A stretch of 64,000 bases of DNA from an uncultured Exiguobacterium sp. (lineage in GTDB: Bacteria > Bacillota > Bacilli > Exiguobacteriales > Exiguobacteriaceae): NCBI GenBank assembly GCA_913775715.1, contig CAJYMC010000007.1, forward strand, positions 930,001 to 994,000, given 5' to 3'. Positions 40,399 to 47,927 of the stretch are shown here, piece after piece (position 1 is the stretch's first letter; every line of letters begins with the position of its first letter). A program made the position numbers and the translations under genes. Under the pieces are notes generated by a model. The model had not been told where the DNA came from and ran no database searches. It saw only the letters and a list, made by a program, of their open reading frames with translations.

Positions 40399-41508
40399 AT
40401 GTTCATTGCCGAGTTGTTATTGAACGCTTGTATCGCCTTCACCGGCTTTTATTTGATCGCTAAAATCATCTATAGTCAGCGTCTCGCATCGAGCAGTCTG
40501 AAGTCCCTCATCGTCGGTCTTGCAACCGGACTGCTTGGCGTGTTATTGATGTTTAAAGGAATCGCCGTCAACGAATCGTTGCGGATGGACTTACGTCATT
40601 TACCGCTCGTCCTGCTCGCTTTTTACGGCGTCCGCTCGCCTCTGATCATCGCGACACTGATCATCGGCTGCTCTCGCTTCTACTTCGGCTGGACTCCGCA
40701 AGCAATCGTCGCGTTTCTCGCAGTTCTTGGCATCAGCACCGGGATGTACTTTATTCACAAACGGTTGCTCCATCGACCATTCTTGCAAAATCTCATCATG
40801 AACGTTTGGGCCTTGTTCATGATATCGATTGCTGTCTCGATCAATCTCGGCTTCAGTGACGCTGCCCTTCGTTTACTCGCTTCGACATGGACGATCGGAC
40901 TTGCGGTCGGACTGTTATCGAGTCTGCTGACGATCGACTTTCAGTTGCTCAACGAGCAGGTAAAGCGTTATAAACAATCGGCCGAACTCGATCACTTGAC
41001 GGGACTCTACAATCGCCGCGTCTGGGATGAACGGACAGCGTTGCTTGAAGCAGAGGGACGTGTATATAATGTGCTTGCGCTCGATATCGATCATTTTAAG
41101 CATGTCAATGATACGTATGGGCATGCGAACGGTGACCTCGTCTTGCAACAGTTCGCACGCATCTTACAGGAAGAGACACGTCCGCATGATATCACGGCTC
41201 GCATCGGCGGCGAAGAATTCATGATCCTCGTCTATGATCTCGCGCCTTCTAAAGTCACGAAGGTCGCCAACCGGATTCGGGAACGGATCGCGAACACCCG
41301 CTTTCAGCTCGATGGATTCCCGTCAATTGCCATCACGGCATCTATCGGAATCGCTCACGGGAAACATGTCGCCGTTCAGCGGATGAACATTTTAGCTGAC
41401 GAAGCCTTGTATGCTGCGAAGGAACAAGGACGAAATCGTGTCATTCTGTATGAAGGGGATGGTGAGGCAGCTGTCACGACACAGGAACGGGAACCGGTTC
41501 GCTCATAA
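40399..41508 (+). CDS. Diguanylate cyclase with 5TM-LYT-like sensor and GGDEF domain
   Basis: 369 residues from ATG 40399, ten bases after AAGGA; a GTG at 40390 overlaps that site. The first 180 residues hold six hydrophobic helices like 5TMR-LYT sensors (LPLVLLAFYGVRSPLIIATLIIGCSRFYFG). GGDEF domain: DHLTGLYNRRVWDER, LALDIDHFKHVNDTYGHANGDL and RIGGEEF. An intact inhibitory RxxD (RPHD) precedes GGEEF, the only one among the three cyclases here. A good -35 TTGACA lies about 60 bp upstream. Confidence 0.93.
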   Translation: MFIAELLLNACIAFTGFYLIAKIIYSQRLASSSLKSLIVGLATGLLGVLLMFKGIAVNESLRMDLRHLPLVLLAFYGVRSPLIIATLIIGCSRFYFGWTPQAIVAFLAVLGISTGMYFIHKRLLHRPFLQNLIMNVWALFMISIAVSINLGFSDAALRLLASTWTIGLAVGLLSSLLTIDFQLLNEQVKRYKQSAELDHLTGLYNRRVWDERTALLEAEGRVYNVLALDIDHFKHVNDTYGHANGDLVLQQFARILQEETRPHDITARIGGEEFMILVYDLAPSKVTKVANRIRERIANTRFQLDGFPSIAITASIGIAHGKHVAVQRMNILADEALYAAKEQGRNRVILYEGDGEAAVTTQEREPVRS

Positions 41509-41525
41509 GAAAGGAGTGACCGTTT

Positions 41526-41900
41526 ATGTTAGAGCGGATGAAACACGTCGCTAGACGGATGAAGCTTCAACTATCCATCCTCTCTTACGCGATCGAACAT
41601 CCTCGTTTACCTCGTCATATCAAGTGGGGAATCGTTGCCTTGATCGCCTATACTGTCAGTCCGATCGACTTGATACCTGATTTTCTACCCGTCATCGGTC
41701 TGCTCGATGATCTCTTGCTCGTTCCACTCGGTATCTACTTCATCATCCGTTCGATTCCTGAAGAAATTCTGACACAAGCACGACGCCGACTTGAACAACA
41801 AGGACCTCGCTCCTTTCCATTGCTCCAATGTTATGGTCTAGCATTCGTATTCGTTTGTTGGAGCATTGTTATCGGTTTTGTGATATGGTGGATGGTGTAA
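41526..41900 (+). CDS. DUF1232 (YkvA-like) membrane protein
   Basis: 124 residues, ATG 41526 seven bases after AAAGGAG. The family core is complete: HIKWGIVALIAYTVSPIDLIPDFLPVIGLLDDLLLVPLGIYFIIRSIPEEI, with the S-P-x-D-L-I-P-D-x-x-P and DD motifs, followed by one more helix (LAFVFVCWSIVIGFVIWWMV). Function not known. Starts 17 bp after the cyclase gene, so probably co-transcribed. Confidence 0.9.
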   Translation: MLERMKHVARRMKLQLSILSYAIEHPRLPRHIKWGIVALIAYTVSPIDLIPDFLPVIGLLDDLLLVPLGIYFIIRSIPEEILTQARRRLEQQGPRSFPLLQCYGLAFVFVCWSIVIGFVIWWMV

Positions 41901-41933
41901 AATAATCCAATTCCATCCATAAGGAGTGGTTCG

Positions 41934-42182
41934 ATGAAAACTGATTTTGAGTTCATGACGACTTCTGAAGCCATTCTATTCGTCAGTTCCTTTTTCATGT
42001 GGCTGTACATCGGGCGTCATTTCGTCATGATCACGACGTTCGATGACTTATTTTTGACGCCATCGTGGTGGTTACTGCTTCCAATCATCACTTTCATCCT
42101 ATTCTTACGCTCGTTCGTCGTGCGACGCTTGATCCTCCATCATCGTCAAGAAGATGAGGACGACATGTCACGCAAGGCTTAA
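41934..42182 (+). CDS. Small two-helix membrane protein, 82 residues
   Basis: ATG 41934 after AAGGAGTGGTTCG. Two hydrophobic helices (AILFVSSFFMWLYIGRHFVM and SWWLLLPIITFILFLRSFVV) and a charged tail HHRQEDEDDMSRKA. No family recognised. Third gene of the cyclase unit, ends just before a strong terminator. Confidence 0.68.
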   Translation: MKTDFEFMTTSEAILFVSSFFMWLYIGRHFVMITTFDDLFLTPSWWLLLPIITFILFLRSFVVRRLILHHRQEDEDDMSRKA

Positions 42183-42190
42183 TCCATGCA

Positions 42191-42230
42191 AAAGAGGACC
42201 TACCACGGAACTGGTAAGTCCTCTTTTTTT
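42191..42230. terminator. Bidirectional rho-independent terminator
   Basis: Arms AAAGAGGAC/GTCCTCTTT extended by TACCA/TGGTA, then nine T; the convergent deacetylase gene ends at its edge. Confidence 0.85.
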
Positions 42231-42916
42231 TAGGCTTGATCGATACGCCGAAACTGTAAGCCGCGTGCTTTCCACTCCGGTAAGAGTTCTTTCAGCGCCG
42301 CGATCGTTTGCACCGGTGCTTGTGGATCCGCACCGAATGTATCCCCATTGTCGTGGAGCAAGATGATGTCGCCTTCTGACACATTCGATAGCAGCCGTTT
42401 GATTTTCGCCTTCCCGCCCTCTAGCTTCCAGTCCTCCGCCATCTTCGACCAGAGAATCATTTCGTAAGCGGGAGGACAGAGGACATCTCCGGCATTGAGT
42501 GCCCCCCATGGCGGACGATAGACCGTCGGACGCTCACCGGTAATCCGTTCAATGATTGCTGCCGTCCGCTCGATGCCGGTCCGGACCGTTGATGGTCGCA
42601 TCGACCAGTTCGGTCGATGGACATAATTGTGGATCCCGAGTTGATGTCCATCTTCATGCATCCGGCGTATGAGGTCCGGATGCGCTTCTGCTTTATGACC
42701 CACGACGAAAAACGTCACCTGAATGCTTTCTTGTTGTAAGAGATCAAGCAGCTCTGCCGTATAGACAGGGTCTGGACCGTCATCGAACGTCAAGGCGACG
42801 GATCGTGAGTCCAGTGATTTCGTCACGCGCCATCCAAAGACGCGTGACGCCATATACGGAACGACCGTATAGGCAAGTGTCGCGAGAACTCCCGCTGTGA
42901 CAAGACGTGAACGCAT
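42230..42916 (-). CDS. Polysaccharide deacetylase (NodB domain), membrane-anchored
   Basis: 228 residues from ATG 42916 after AAGGGAG. N-terminal anchor LVTAGVLATLAYTVVPYMAS, then CE4 motifs: TFDDGPDP (catalytic Asp pair), HNYVHRPNW (the second His normally in H-x3-H), YRPPWGALN, and LHDNG near the end. Acts outside the cell on N-acetylated glycans. The pair of zinc histidines reads H-N-Y-V-H, as expected. It follows the glycolipid glycosyltransferase gene by 17 bp, so a role in glycolipid or envelope polymer trimming is plausible. Confidence 0.9.
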   Translation of the reverse strand: MRSRLVTAGVLATLAYTVVPYMASRVFGWRVTKSLDSRSVALTFDDGPDPVYTAELLDLLQQESIQVTFFVVGHKAEAHPDLIRRMHEDGHQLGIHNYVHRPNWSMRPSTVRTGIERTAAIIERITGERPTVYRPPWGALNAGDVLCPPAYEMILWSKMAEDWKLEGGKAKIKRLLSNVSEGDIILLHDNGDTFGADPQAPVQTIAALKELLPEWKARGLQFRRIDQA

Positions 42917-42933
42917 GTAAACTAACTCCCTTA

Positions 42934-44061
42934 TTATCCATTTACTTTTTGACGACGCTCTTGCAGGCAACCCGCAATTCGTTCCGCGAAAAATCGCTGA
43001 TCGGCTATGACGCGATCATTTTGATACTGCGTGATCGCTTGTTGCCAAACATGCATGACGTCCGGGTTCTCAAGCGTCCGACGGATGACGTCCGCGAGTG
43101 AATCCGTTTGATTAAAGGAGAACGCAAGCCCTTTCTCCATCAAATACGTACGATTGATCTCTTCTTGTCCCGGTAGGACATGTTGAATGAATAGCGGTAC
43201 ACGTTTTTCGAACGCTTCGCTGACTGTCACACCACCCGGCTTCGTGACGATCGCATCCATTCGATCATACAGCCGATTCATCTCATCCCGTGAATCGATA
43301 TAGGCGAGCGGATGGATATGTGAATGACGTCGCGAGGCTAGTCGTTTATAAAGCATCCGGTTCTTTCCGCATAAGACATGAAAATCTGCTTCAACGCACT
43401 GTTCGATTTGCGCAAGCAACGTCTCGAGTTGACCGAGCCCACCGTTTCCGCCGGCGACAAGGATTTGTTTACGGGACTGTGTCGATCGAATGAACGAACC
43501 GCCAGAAATGACTGGATGAATCGGAATTCCCGTCACGAACAAGCGCTTATCGGGTACTGCATGATGCTCGTGCAATTCTTGCCTTGCCTCACGATTCGGC
43601 AACAGATGGTACTCGATATGCGTCTTTCCCCAGACGCGGCTGACGAACAGATCGGTATAGGCATTGATGACCGGTATATCACATAGGTTTCGTTCCTTCA
43701 ATTGGTTCAAGAGATAGGACGGAAACGCATGCGTACAGATGATGACATCGGGCTGTTCTTCTTGAATGATCCGTAACAATTGTTGTTGAAAATAATGCGA
43801 CGTCCACCCTGTCGACCGGGCATTACTCGAACGCCCGGCAATATGCTGATGATAAAAACGACTATAGCCGTTTGAGAAGTGTCGGATCCAGTTCAGGTAA
43901 AACTTCGATGTCACCCATTCCGCGAACGAACTGATCGTACTGAGCAATTCTACTTCCTTAACTTCAATCCCTGGTCCTTGCAATCGTTCAGCGATGGCTT
44001 CGGCAACAAGATGATGACCGGATCGCATCCTTAAAAAAGGAAAGATCACTATTTTTTGCAT
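42934..44061 (-). CDS. MGDG synthase/UgtP-like glycosyltransferase (GT28 type)
   Basis: 375 residues, GT-B fold. The N-terminal acceptor domain starts IFPFLRMRSGHHLVAEAIAERL with the GHH motif of MGDG synthases and processive diacylglycerol glucosyltransferases, and has IIQEEQPDVIICTHAFPSYLL. The donor domain holds VAGGNGGLGQLETLL and the sugar-nucleotide motif TKPGGVTVSEAFEKRVPLFI. Likely transfers glucose or a related sugar to a lipid, giving membrane glycolipid or lipoteichoic anchor. Together with DedA upstream and deacetylase downstream it forms a minus-strand unit. Confidence 0.88.
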   Translation of the reverse strand: MQKIVIFPFLRMRSGHHLVAEAIAERLQGPGIEVKEVELLSTISSFAEWVTSKFYLNWIRHFSNGYSRFYHQHIAGRSSNARSTGWTSHYFQQQLLRIIQEEQPDVIICTHAFPSYLLNQLKERNLCDIPVINAYTDLFVSRVWGKTHIEYHLLPNREARQELHEHHAVPDKRLFVTGIPIHPVISGGSFIRSTQSRKQILVAGGNGGLGQLETLLAQIEQCVEADFHVLCGKNRMLYKRLASRRHSHIHPLAYIDSRDEMNRLYDRMDAIVTKPGGVTVSEAFEKRVPLFIQHVLPGQEEINRTYLMEKGLAFSFNQTDSLADVIRRTLENPDVMHVWQQAITQYQNDRVIADQRFFAERIAGCLQERRQKVNG

Positions 44062-44114
44062 CGTTTGTCCACTCCTTCAAACTGTTCCGACGATCCTTCA
44101 AAAAGAAGTATCGT

Positions 44115-44744
44115 TTAGTCTTCTTTTCCCGCTTGATTTTTCCTTGAAACGACGCGTTTTTCAAGTCGCTTTCGCTTGAGCCCTTTCAACAACACTCCGA
44201 GCAGGAATAATACGAGTAAGGCAAGTCCGAAATACGGGACGACTTCCGGTTTGATATGAAATGTCTTACCGGCAAAGTGACCGAGCAAGACAAAGGGTAC
44301 GACCCAAAGCGCGGAACCGATTGCCGATACAAAAAAGTACCGACCAAATGAAATTCGCTTCATACCCGCAAAATAGGGATTGATCTGTCGCACGCCTGGA
44401 ATATAGAGACCGCCGATGATCGTTCGATTGATGCGTTCCATGTAGCCTTTTGATACCCGCTCCCAGCGTTCCTTCGTCAATCCGATGAATCGACCGTATC
44501 GTAGAACGGTCGGTCCGAAGAAACGTCCTGCCCCATATGCCGTCAACATCCCGACGAATGTTCCAGCGTATGCCGTCAAGATTGAATAGATCAATCGTTC
44601 TTCGTTCTGACCACTTAAGATGCCAATCAGAACGAGTAACGATTCTTCCGGTGCTGGAATCCCGACGATGCCAAAAAATAAAAAGATGAAAATGACACCG
44701 TATCCATAGGCATCGAGATACTGATTGACTGTATCCATGTTCAT
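44115..44744 (-). CDS. DedA-family membrane protein (VTT domain)
   Basis: 209 residues. VTT/DedA motifs: FLFFGIVGIPAPEESLLVLIGIL (conserved E-x-x), AYGAGRFFGP, and RINRTIIGGLYIPGVRQINPYFAGMKRISFGRYFFVSAIGSALWV (the FxPGxR-like YIPGVRQ and G-x-x-x-M-x-x-x-x-F). DedA proteins flip or recycle phospholipids and undecaprenyl phosphate. Basic C-terminal tail. First gene of the glycosyltransferase unit; a second VTT protein is encoded divergently 158 bp away. Confidence 0.92.
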   Translation of the reverse strand: MNMDTVNQYLDAYGYGVIFIFLFFGIVGIPAPEESLLVLIGILSGQNEERLIYSILTAYAGTFVGMLTAYGAGRFFGPTVLRYGRFIGLTKERWERVSKGYMERINRTIIGGLYIPGVRQINPYFAGMKRISFGRYFFVSAIGSALWVVPFVLLGHFAGKTFHIKPEVVPYFGLALLVLFLLGVLLKGLKRKRLEKRVVSRKNQAGKED

Positions 44745-44902
44745 GTTGTCACGTCCTCTACTGCTGTCTTTCTATTTGATTTCATTGTCTTCTGACTATG
44801 TATTCGGTATCGAAGAAAAATTCCCTTTTCTCCTCTGTTTAAACCTTTTGTAGGGTTCATCTTTTTCTAAAATGGTAAAGAACTATTAAAGGAGGGATAT
44901 GC

Positions 44903-45463
44903 ATGCACTGGCAACAACTGATGGAGCAGTATCGTTATCTTGGAATCATTCTTGCGTTGTTCGCTCATTTCATCCCAACTGAATTGATCCTGGCGTATGC
45001 CGGATATCTCGTTTCGATTCAAATTGTCGCTTTTTTACCGATGCTCCTGATCGCAAATCTTGCGTTCGTCGCCTCCCAAAGCATGCTGTATGCGATTGCA
45101 TACTTAGGTGGACCACCCGTCCGATTCCGCTTAGCACGAATGTTTCCAACTTTTAGTGAGCGATTGACACGGTTTGAAGATCGCTTTCATCAGAAAGGAA
45201 CTTATTATTTATTGCTCTCCCCGCTTTGGAAGACGTTGTTTGCCTGTCTCGCCGGATTTTTAAGGATCCCCTTCTTGACGTTTGCAGGACTCACGTGTGT
45301 TTCATTTCTGATCTGGTCTCTCTTGTTCATGTGGAGTGGCGTTTTGCTCGGAGAACGTTGGTCGTTGATTGCCCATCTCGTCATGCGTCACGCCACTTGG
45401 GTCATCCTTGTCACCGTAATTCTCCTTTGGGGTTTTCGACGCGTGTTACATCGCAAGCAGTGA
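44903..45463 (+). CDS. VTT/DedA-like membrane protein
   Basis: 186 residues, ATG after AAAGGAGGGATATGC. Five hydrophobic helices. DedA-like but divergent: LFAHFIPTELILAYAGYLVS (P-x-E-L-I), ANLAFVASQSMLYAIAYLGGPPVR, KGTYYLLLSPLWKTLFACLAGFLRIPFLTFAG, where the canonical F-x-P-x-x-R is changed to LSPLWK. Possibly a distinct lipid-carrier scramblase. Divergent from the canonical DedA gene. Confidence 0.82.
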   Translation: MHWQQLMEQYRYLGIILALFAHFIPTELILAYAGYLVSIQIVAFLPMLLIANLAFVASQSMLYAIAYLGGPPVRFRLARMFPTFSERLTRFEDRFHQKGTYYLLLSPLWKTLFACLAGFLRIPFLTFAGLTCVSFLIWSLLFMWSGVLLGERWSLIAHLVMRHATWVILVTVILLWGFRRVLHRKQ

Positions 45464-45549
45464 TGCATGACCCTGTTGTTTAAAAATGAAACTTGTCTCC
45501 TTCTAATATTTGGTAGAATGCACCTAACTCATTGAAGGAGGTTCTTTTT

Positions 45550-45960
45550 ATGCTGAATGGTATCCCGCTTCACCCGCTTGTCGTGCATGCACCGATCGGA
45601 CTCTTATTATTCGCAACGTTGCTGTTGCTGTGTTCCCTGCAATGGACACGACTTAAGTTGTTCGCCTTGATCACACTCGTCGTTGGATTACTTTCCGGAA
45701 TCGTTGCTTATATTACGGGAGACGGCGCTGAAGAATTCGGAATCGACAAGTGGAATTTGGAACGAGCTGATATTCATCAGCATGAGAACTTTGCTTTATA
45801 CAGCCTGATTACATTTGGCATTTCGTTGTTATTTCTATTACTTAGCTATCGCTCAAAAGGAAAAGTCTGGTTGGCAGTCAGCCTGATCGTTGCGTTAATC
45901 GGCAGTGGACTTCTCGCTTACGCCGGTCACCTCGGTGGTCAAATGGTCTACACACGCTGA
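45550..45960 (+). CDS. DUF2231 membrane protein
   Basis: 136 residues from ATG 45550 eight bases after AAGGAGG; the codons before it cover the ribosome site. Four helices with the DUF2231 opening GIPLHPLVVHAPIGLLLFATL, a H-x-x-x-V-H pair that may bind metal or heme, HQHENFALYSLITFGISLL, and AYAGHLGGQMVYTR at the C-terminus, typical of the family. Function unestablished; family members are often near redox proteins. Confidence 0.88.
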   Translation: MLNGIPLHPLVVHAPIGLLLFATLLLLCSLQWTRLKLFALITLVVGLLSGIVAYITGDGAEEFGIDKWNLERADIHQHENFALYSLITFGISLLFLLLSYRSKGKVWLAVSLIVALIGSGLLAYAGHLGGQMVYTR

Positions 45961-45990
45961 CGCATTTCGACCTAGAAAATGGAGGTCTAT

Positions 45991-46533
45991 ATGTCAAATC
46001 CACTAACAATCAGCATCCGTCCGCTTGATTCGTCGACAGTCACTGTCGTCAATGATGCAAACGATACCTTTCCCGTCATCGGATACATTTCGCCTCAGTT
46101 CATCGATGGCGAATGGTCGTATGAAGAACAGCTCTTCGATCGACCGCAGTCGATTCGCTTTCCAGATGATCAACTCGACTGGACGTCCTATATCGATAGT
46201 GCGGATCGAATCGTCTTGCTCGCGTTTTCCGGTGCGTCGTGCGTCGGACAGATTCGAGTGCACCGGGACTGGAACCGATTCGCTTATATCGAAAATATTG
46301 CTGTCCGAAGTGACTATCGTCAGCATGGCATTGGTCGAAAACTTCTCGACGCCGCTACACAATGGGCGAAAGAGAAACAGTTAGTTGGTCTATCGCTGGA
46401 AGCCCAGCATGATAACGTGATTGCCTGTCGGTTTTATGTACGTCACGGATTCAAGCTCGGGGGTGTCGATACGCTGAAACAATTCGCGAATCCACACATC
46501 GATTGGACACTATACTGGTACAAAGTCTTCTGA
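45991..46533 (+). CDS. satA: GNAT acetyltransferase, streptothricin acetyltransferase-like (SatA/YyaR)
   Basis: 180 residues from ATG 45991 after GGAGGTCTAT. Close in plan to SatA/Sat4: DGEWSYEEQLFDRPQSIRFP, QIRVHRDWNRFAYIENIAVRSDYRQHGIGRKLLDAATQWAKE (acetyl-CoA motif A, RQHGIG) and LSLEAQHDNVIACRFYVRHGFKLGGVDT, ending HIDWTLYWYKVF. These enzymes acetylate the beta-lysine of streptothricin and give resistance. Chromosomal homologues occur in Bacillus. Substrate assignment is by resemblance only. Confidence 0.82.
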   Translation: MSNPLTISIRPLDSSTVTVVNDANDTFPVIGYISPQFIDGEWSYEEQLFDRPQSIRFPDDQLDWTSYIDSADRIVLLAFSGASCVGQIRVHRDWNRFAYIENIAVRSDYRQHGIGRKLLDAATQWAKEKQLVGLSLEAQHDNVIACRFYVRHGFKLGGVDTLKQFANPHIDWTLYWYKVF

Positions 46534-46537
46534 CATC

Positions 46538-46577
46538 AACAGACGCCCGCTCCCTCAACGTGGACCGGGCGTCTGTT
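46538..46577. terminator. Bidirectional rho-independent terminator
   Basis: Arms AACAGACGCCCG/CGGGCGTCTGTT with 16-base loop, spanning the end of the convergent GtrA gene. Confidence 0.8.
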
Positions 46578-46965
46578 TGGAGTTCTCATCAAATACCCAA
46601 ACCGACTGTCCGATAAAGTTCAACCCTGTGTATAAGATCATCCCGATCAAGATGGCGATTGTTTCGGAAAGTGTCGGGAATAAATGATGAACGATGACTA
46701 AGCTCACGCGATAAGCAATTAGGTAACTCAGCACGACGACGAGCAGAAAACGAAGCCAGTAGCGATAGCCGCCCGTCGCCTGGCGAAACGTAAAACGTCG
46801 GTTCAACTGATAACTGACGAGAATACCGCAGCCGTTTCCGATTGCCGTCGCACCCCAGTAGCCAACTCGCATGAAATGATACAGAAATAACGTGATGGCA
46901 AGTCCGACGATCGTATTGATGATGCCGACAAGGAGAAAACGTCCGAACGTTGCAATCATTGGCAT
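46555..46965 (-). CDS. GtrA-family flippase-like membrane protein
   Basis: 136 residues, four helices. GtrA/DPMS3 features: RFLLVGIINTIVGLAITLFLYHF, AIGNGCGILVSYQLNRRFTFR, RFLLVVVLSYLIAYRVSLV and the C-terminal FIGQSVWVFDEN. Believed to flip the polyprenyl-linked sugar made by the neighbouring GT2 enzyme. Its start overlaps the GT2 gene by ten bases; both belong to one envelope-glycosylation cassette with the YkoS-like protein. Confidence 0.92.
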   Translation of the reverse strand: MPMIATFGRFLLVGIINTIVGLAITLFLYHFMRVGYWGATAIGNGCGILVSYQLNRRFTFRQATGGYRYWLRFLLVVVLSYLIAYRVSLVIVHHLFPTLSETIAILIGMILYTGLNFIGQSVWVFDENSKQTPGPR

Positions 46966-47912
46966 TTTTCCTCGACGACGTACCGGGGACGCCGCTTGAC
47001 TTCCTGATAAATCTTACCGATGTATTCACCAATCAAGCCGATCCCAAACAGTTGTAACCCACCGATAAACCAAATCGACATCATTAAAGAGGTCCAACCA
47101 TTGATTGTCTCCCCGATCATTTCCCGATAAAAGGCATACCCGACGAACCCGATTGAGACGATCAGCATTAACACGGAGATAAGGAATAATAGCTTGATCG
47201 GGCGGACACTAAAGGAAGTGATACCGTCCCATGCGAGATGTAGCATTTTTCGTAGCGGATATTTTGATTCCCCCGCTTGGCGTCGTTGGCGTTGATACGA
47301 TACCGTCGTCGTCTTGAATCCGAGTGTCGGAACGATTCCCCGTAAAAACAGATTGCGTTCCGGAAAATCACATAACGTCTCGACGGAGCGTCTACTCATC
47401 AAACGGTAATCGGCATGATCCGGTATCGTCTCGACACCAAGTCCGCTCATGACGCGATAAAATCCTTCAGCGCTGGTCCGTTTGAACCAACTGTCAGACG
47501 AGCGATCCGCTCGCACTCCGTAGACAATGTCATGACCGACATGAAACTGCTCCAAGAAAGCGGGAACGATTCCTAAATCATCCTGTAAATCAGCATCGAG
47601 TGAGATGAAACACTCGGCTTGCGTCCGACTTTCCTTCAGACCACCAAATAATGCCTGTTGATGTCCGACATTATGGGCAAGCTTCAGACCATGGAACTGA
47701 TCGTCTTGTTCATGGATTGCAGTGATACACGCCCATGTCGCATCCTTACTACCATCATCAACGAATAAGACGAACGAATCGTGAGCAATCAACCGCTCCT
47801 CTTTCCACTGCATGAGTAACGACTGCAACGTTCGAATCGTGAGCGGCAACACGTCCGTTTCGTTATAACACGGAATGATGAAAGAAACTGTTGGAGCTTC
47901 ATACGTTTGCAT
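46956..47912 (-). CDS. GT2 polyprenyl-phosphate glycosyltransferase (GtrB/CsbB-like)
   Basis: 318 residues. GT-A domain: VSFIIPCYNETDVLPLTI, FVDDGSKDATW, GHQQALFGGLKE, SLDADLQDDLGIVPAFLEQ, and DYRLMSRRSVETLCDFPERNLFLRG as in undecaprenyl-phosphate glucosyl- or GlcNAc-transferases. Two C-terminal helices (LLFLISVLMLIVSIGFVGYAF, LMMSIWFIGGLQLFGIGLIGEYIGKIY). Makes polyprenyl-phosphate sugar at the inner face for the GtrA protein to flip. ATG 47912, 15 bp after the YkoS-like gene. Confidence 0.93.
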   Translation of the reverse strand: MQTYEAPTVSFIIPCYNETDVLPLTIRTLQSLLMQWKEERLIAHDSFVLFVDDGSKDATWACITAIHEQDDQFHGLKLAHNVGHQQALFGGLKESRTQAECFISLDADLQDDLGIVPAFLEQFHVGHDIVYGVRADRSSDSWFKRTSAEGFYRVMSGLGVETIPDHADYRLMSRRSVETLCDFPERNLFLRGIVPTLGFKTTTVSYQRQRRQAGESKYPLRKMLHLAWDGITSFSVRPIKLLFLISVLMLIVSIGFVGYAFYREMIGETINGWTSLMMSIWFIGGLQLFGIGLIGEYIGKIYQEVKRRPRYVVEEKCQ

Positions 47913-47927
47913 CTTTTCTTCCTCCTC

